A stretch of 34,893 nt of DNA. Source: Pseudomonadales bacterium (lineage in GTDB: Bacteria > Pseudomonadota > Gammaproteobacteria > Pseudomonadales > Pseudohongiellaceae). Of the stretch, positions 33,221-34,893 are shown one piece after another. The stretch's first letter is position 1; each line of letters opens with the position of its first letter. Made by a program: the position numbers and the translations under genes. The stretch is taken from contig JAJDVS010000048.1 of assembly GCA_022825945.1 (NCBI GenBank), positions 1 through 34,893 on the forward strand, written 5' to 3'. The notes under the pieces were generated by a model. The model saw nothing but the letters and a program-made list of their open reading frames with translations, searched no databases and was not told the DNA's origin.

Positions 33221-34100
33221 GGGGGGATTTCTCCATGAGCCTGGCCAGGGTGGTTTTCAGGGGTGTCAAGGTAATTCCAAGTGCTTTGTCGGCGTTTTCG
33301 TGAACGGCTTCGTCGGTGGTGATGACATCGATGACCGCCGGGGTAATGCCGCCTCGCAGCCGACTCGTCAGGGCTGCGCCCAGCTTTGCCGCAAGGATGG
33401 GAATGCCGCGGATGCGGATGGACTTTCCGAGCAATTCGGCGGCCCGCCCCACCAATTCGCGGTAAGCGATTCGCTCCGGGCCGGCGAGCTCGTGGACCCC
33501 GGCCTCGGGATTGCGGCAGGCGGCGAGAATGGCGGCGCAGAGATCATCCACGTCCAGCGGCTGCAACACATATTTCCCGCCGCCGAGCAGGCTCGCCTTG
33601 CCGCGTTCGGCGGCGGCGAGCAGGGCCGCCGAGCCGGCGCTGCCGGGGCCAAGCAGGATGGGTGTCCTGATAATGACTCCCGCGGGGGCGTCACCCGCCG
33701 CCACGAGCTCCGCCTCGCCCTTGGAGCGGAAATAGGGGTTGGCGCTTGCCGGAGAGGCGCCGAGCACGCTGACGAATACCAGCGACTTCAGCTTGCCATG
33801 CCGGGCGGCGTCCGCCACGGCGGCGGTGGCGTCGACATTGGCTTCCCGGTAACTCGTATGCTTTCCCGGAATCAGGATTCCGGCCAGGTGAACGACGCTG
33901 CCGCATTCATCCAGCAAGGCGTCGAGGCTGTCCGGCTCCTGGTAGGAAATGATTCGCGGCGAGATCAGGTCGTGCGTGGGCAGGGAGCGCAATGCGCGCT
34001 CCGAGCGCACTCCGGCATTGACGGCGATACCAGCGTTCGCGGCCTGCTCCAGCAGTCGCAGGCCAACGCTGCTGTTCGCTCCTGTAACGGCGATTCTCAT
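33213..34100 (-). CDS. NAD(P)-dependent epimerase/dehydratase-like protein
   Basis: This 295-residue protein has an N-terminal Rossmann fold with TGANSSVGLRLL (6-17) and belongs to the atypical SDR/NDUFA9-like group. VVHLAGI, ASANPYFRSKGEAELVAAG (Y and K of the YxxxK-like motif region, here YFRSK) and PLDVDDLCAAI support the fold. Substrate unknown. It heads the run epimerase, flippase-like, CDP-alcohol phosphatidyltransferase, which suggests sugar or polyol head-group chemistry for a membrane lipid. Upstream is a string of hairpins. Confidence 0.8.
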   Translation of the reverse strand: MRIAVTGANSSVGLRLLEQAANAGIAVNAGVRSERALRSLPTHDLISPRIISYQEPDSLDALLDECGSVVHLAGILIPGKHTSYREANVDATAAVADAARHGKLKSLVFVSVLGASPASANPYFRSKGEAELVAAGDAPAGVIIRTPILLGPGSAGSAALLAAAERGKASLLGGGKYVLQPLDVDDLCAAILAACRNPEAGVHELAGPERIAYRELVGRAAELLGKSIRIRGIPILAAKLGAALTSRLRGGITPAVIDVITTDEAVHENADKALGITLTPLKTTLARLMEKSPHE

Positions 34101-34120
34101 GTAGTTCCTGTCATTCTGTT

Positions 34121-34236
34121 AGGACGTTCATGCCGTCCTTGGCGCTACGTTTTTGGTTTCGCCAACCCCCGGTCTCGACATCCTTGTCGAGCCGTTCGGC
34201 CCTCGAAAAGCGTTGCTTTTCGTCGGCTGCGCCGAC
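34121..34236 (-). other. Array of five consecutive hairpins between the cofH-type and epimerase genes
   Basis: Inverted repeats in order on the plus strand: AGGACG/CGTCCT (34121-34139), TTGGCG/CGCCAA (34139-34165), CTCGACA/TGTCGAG (34174-34191, 4-nt loop), CGAAAAGC/GCTTTTCG (34204-34222) and GTCGGC/GCCGAC (34222-34236). On the transcribed minus strand the third reads CTCGACAAGGATGTCGAG, whose ACAAGGATGT equals the CsrA/RsmA consensus with GGA in the loop. The array follows the cofH-type stop directly and precedes the epimerase start. Confidence 0.75.
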
Positions 34237-34242
34237 CAGGCC

Positions 34243-34893
34243 TCACCCAGCTACTGCGTCCAGGCTCTTGACGCGCTGCCTGCGGCCCGCGGGATCGAGC
34301 GTGACGGCTTGCAGTTCAGGCGCCGCATACGCCCTTTGCGCCTGTTCGGGCCGCGCGTCTTCATATAGTGTGGTGCGCATGCGGGGAATGCGGCCGATTC
34401 CCCGGATCGCGGCGTCGATAGCCGCTGGCGGCCATTCCTGCCCGTGTTCGGCGCCGGCCGCGCGAGTGATGCTCTCGTTCATCAGGCTGCCGCCGAGATC
34501 GTTGGCGCCGGCGGCAAGGGCCAGCAACACGCCTTCGCGGCCCAACTTGACCCAGGACGCCTGGATGTTTGCGATCCGGCCATTGAGCGCCAGGCGCGGA
34601 ACCGCGTGCATGAGCAGGGCTTCGCGGAAGCTCGGCCCGGCGCGGGAGCGGCCCTTGAGATACATCGGCGCCTCCTGGGCGACATAGGGCAGGGGCACGA
34701 ACTCGGTAAAGCCGCCGGTGCGCCCTTGCAGTTCGCGGACCGCCAGCAGATGCGCGGCCCAATGTTCGGGCGCATCGACATGGCCGAACATGATGGTCGC
34801 GGTGCTGCGCAGGCCGACTGCATGGGCCGTGGCCATGACTTCCAGCCATTGCGCGGTATTGATCTTGTCGGCGCAGATGATCCGCCTGACGTC
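34243..34893 (-). CDS. cofH: FO synthase subunit 2 (CofH type), 5' partial
   Basis: The C-terminal 216 residues of a radical SAM FO synthase are present, cut by the window edge (the frame is open to 34893). Recognisable segments are RRIICADKINTAQWLEVMATAHAVGL, TATIMFGHVDAPEHWAAHL, TGGFTEFVPLPYVAQEAPMYLKGR, NIQASWVKLGREG and ANDLGGSLMNESITRAAGAEHGQEW. CofH joins a tyrosine-derived radical to the ribityl-uracil product as part of building FO, the chromophore of coenzyme F420. The radical SAM CxxxCxxC motif would lie outside the window. It may instead be the second half of a fused FbiC-type enzyme. Confidence 0.9.
   Translation of the reverse strand, partial: DVRRIICADKINTAQWLEVMATAHAVGLRSTATIMFGHVDAPEHWAAHLLAVRELQGRTGGFTEFVPLPYVAQEAPMYLKGRSRAGPSFREALLMHAVPRLALNGRIANIQASWVKLGREGVLLALAAGANDLGGSLMNESITRAAGAEHGQEWPPAAIDAAIRGIGRIPRMRTTLYEDARPEQAQRAYAAPELQAVTLDPAGRRQRVKSLDAVAG

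Overview
The window is a GC-rich stretch of a gammaproteobacterial chromosome. The assignment rests on gene order. proA-nadD-rsfS-mrdA-rodA-rlpA-dacA-lipB-lipA, scpA-scpB-rluB and an MTA-deaminase-like gene next to ubiG are blocks familiar from Pseudomonas-type genomes. Three genes usually found in the first block (rlmH, mltB and the ybeD/DUF493 gene) are absent from their expected places. A partial F420-pathway gene (cofH type) at the right edge is uncommon for this class and suggests a lineage away from the well-studied genera. No tRNA, rRNA, CRISPR array, prophage or intact insertion sequence was seen.

Layout. 1-6122: a giant exported Calx-beta repeat protein, cut at its 5' end by the window edge, much richer in GC than its neighbours. 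6443-8486: a MoxR AAA+ ATPase and a VWA/CoxE-like partner. 8553-11889 (minus): a serA-serC-dinB operon. 12097-13889: a metallo-beta-lactamase-fold hydrolase overlapping a DUF523-DUF1722 protein. 14208-15695: an NhaC-type antiporter. 15908-18190: proA, nadD, rsfS. 18638-25537: the elongasome and cell-wall set (mrdA, rodA, rlpA, dacA) followed by lipoate synthesis (lipB, lipA). 25818-28193: scpA, scpB (chromosome condensation) and rluB (rRNA pseudouridylation). 28255-34100 (minus): a tightly packed run, in transcription order NAD-epimerase, flippase-like membrane protein, CDP-alcohol phosphatidyltransferase, M20 peptidase, MTA/SAH-deaminase-like amidohydrolase and ubiG. 34243-34893 (minus): the C-terminal part of a cofH-type FO synthase.

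The most unusual content lies between the genes. Several families of dispersed palindromic elements occupy nearly every long gap: (i) a GATTCTGCG...CGCAGAATGAC repeat at four loci; (ii) a two-hairpin element of about 72 bp in three nearly identical copies; (iii) a hairpin found twice with compensatory base changes; (iv) a 161-bp inverted repeat starting inside the 3' end of rsfS; and (v) two hairpin arrays (27178-27404 and 34121-34236). Several elements supply the final codons or stop codon of the adjoining gene. Three different hairpins show loops matching or nearly matching the CsrA/RsmA recognition consensus (A/U-CANGGANG-U/A), raising the possibility of a dispersed post-transcriptional regulatory element. 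This is inference from sequence and base pairing only.
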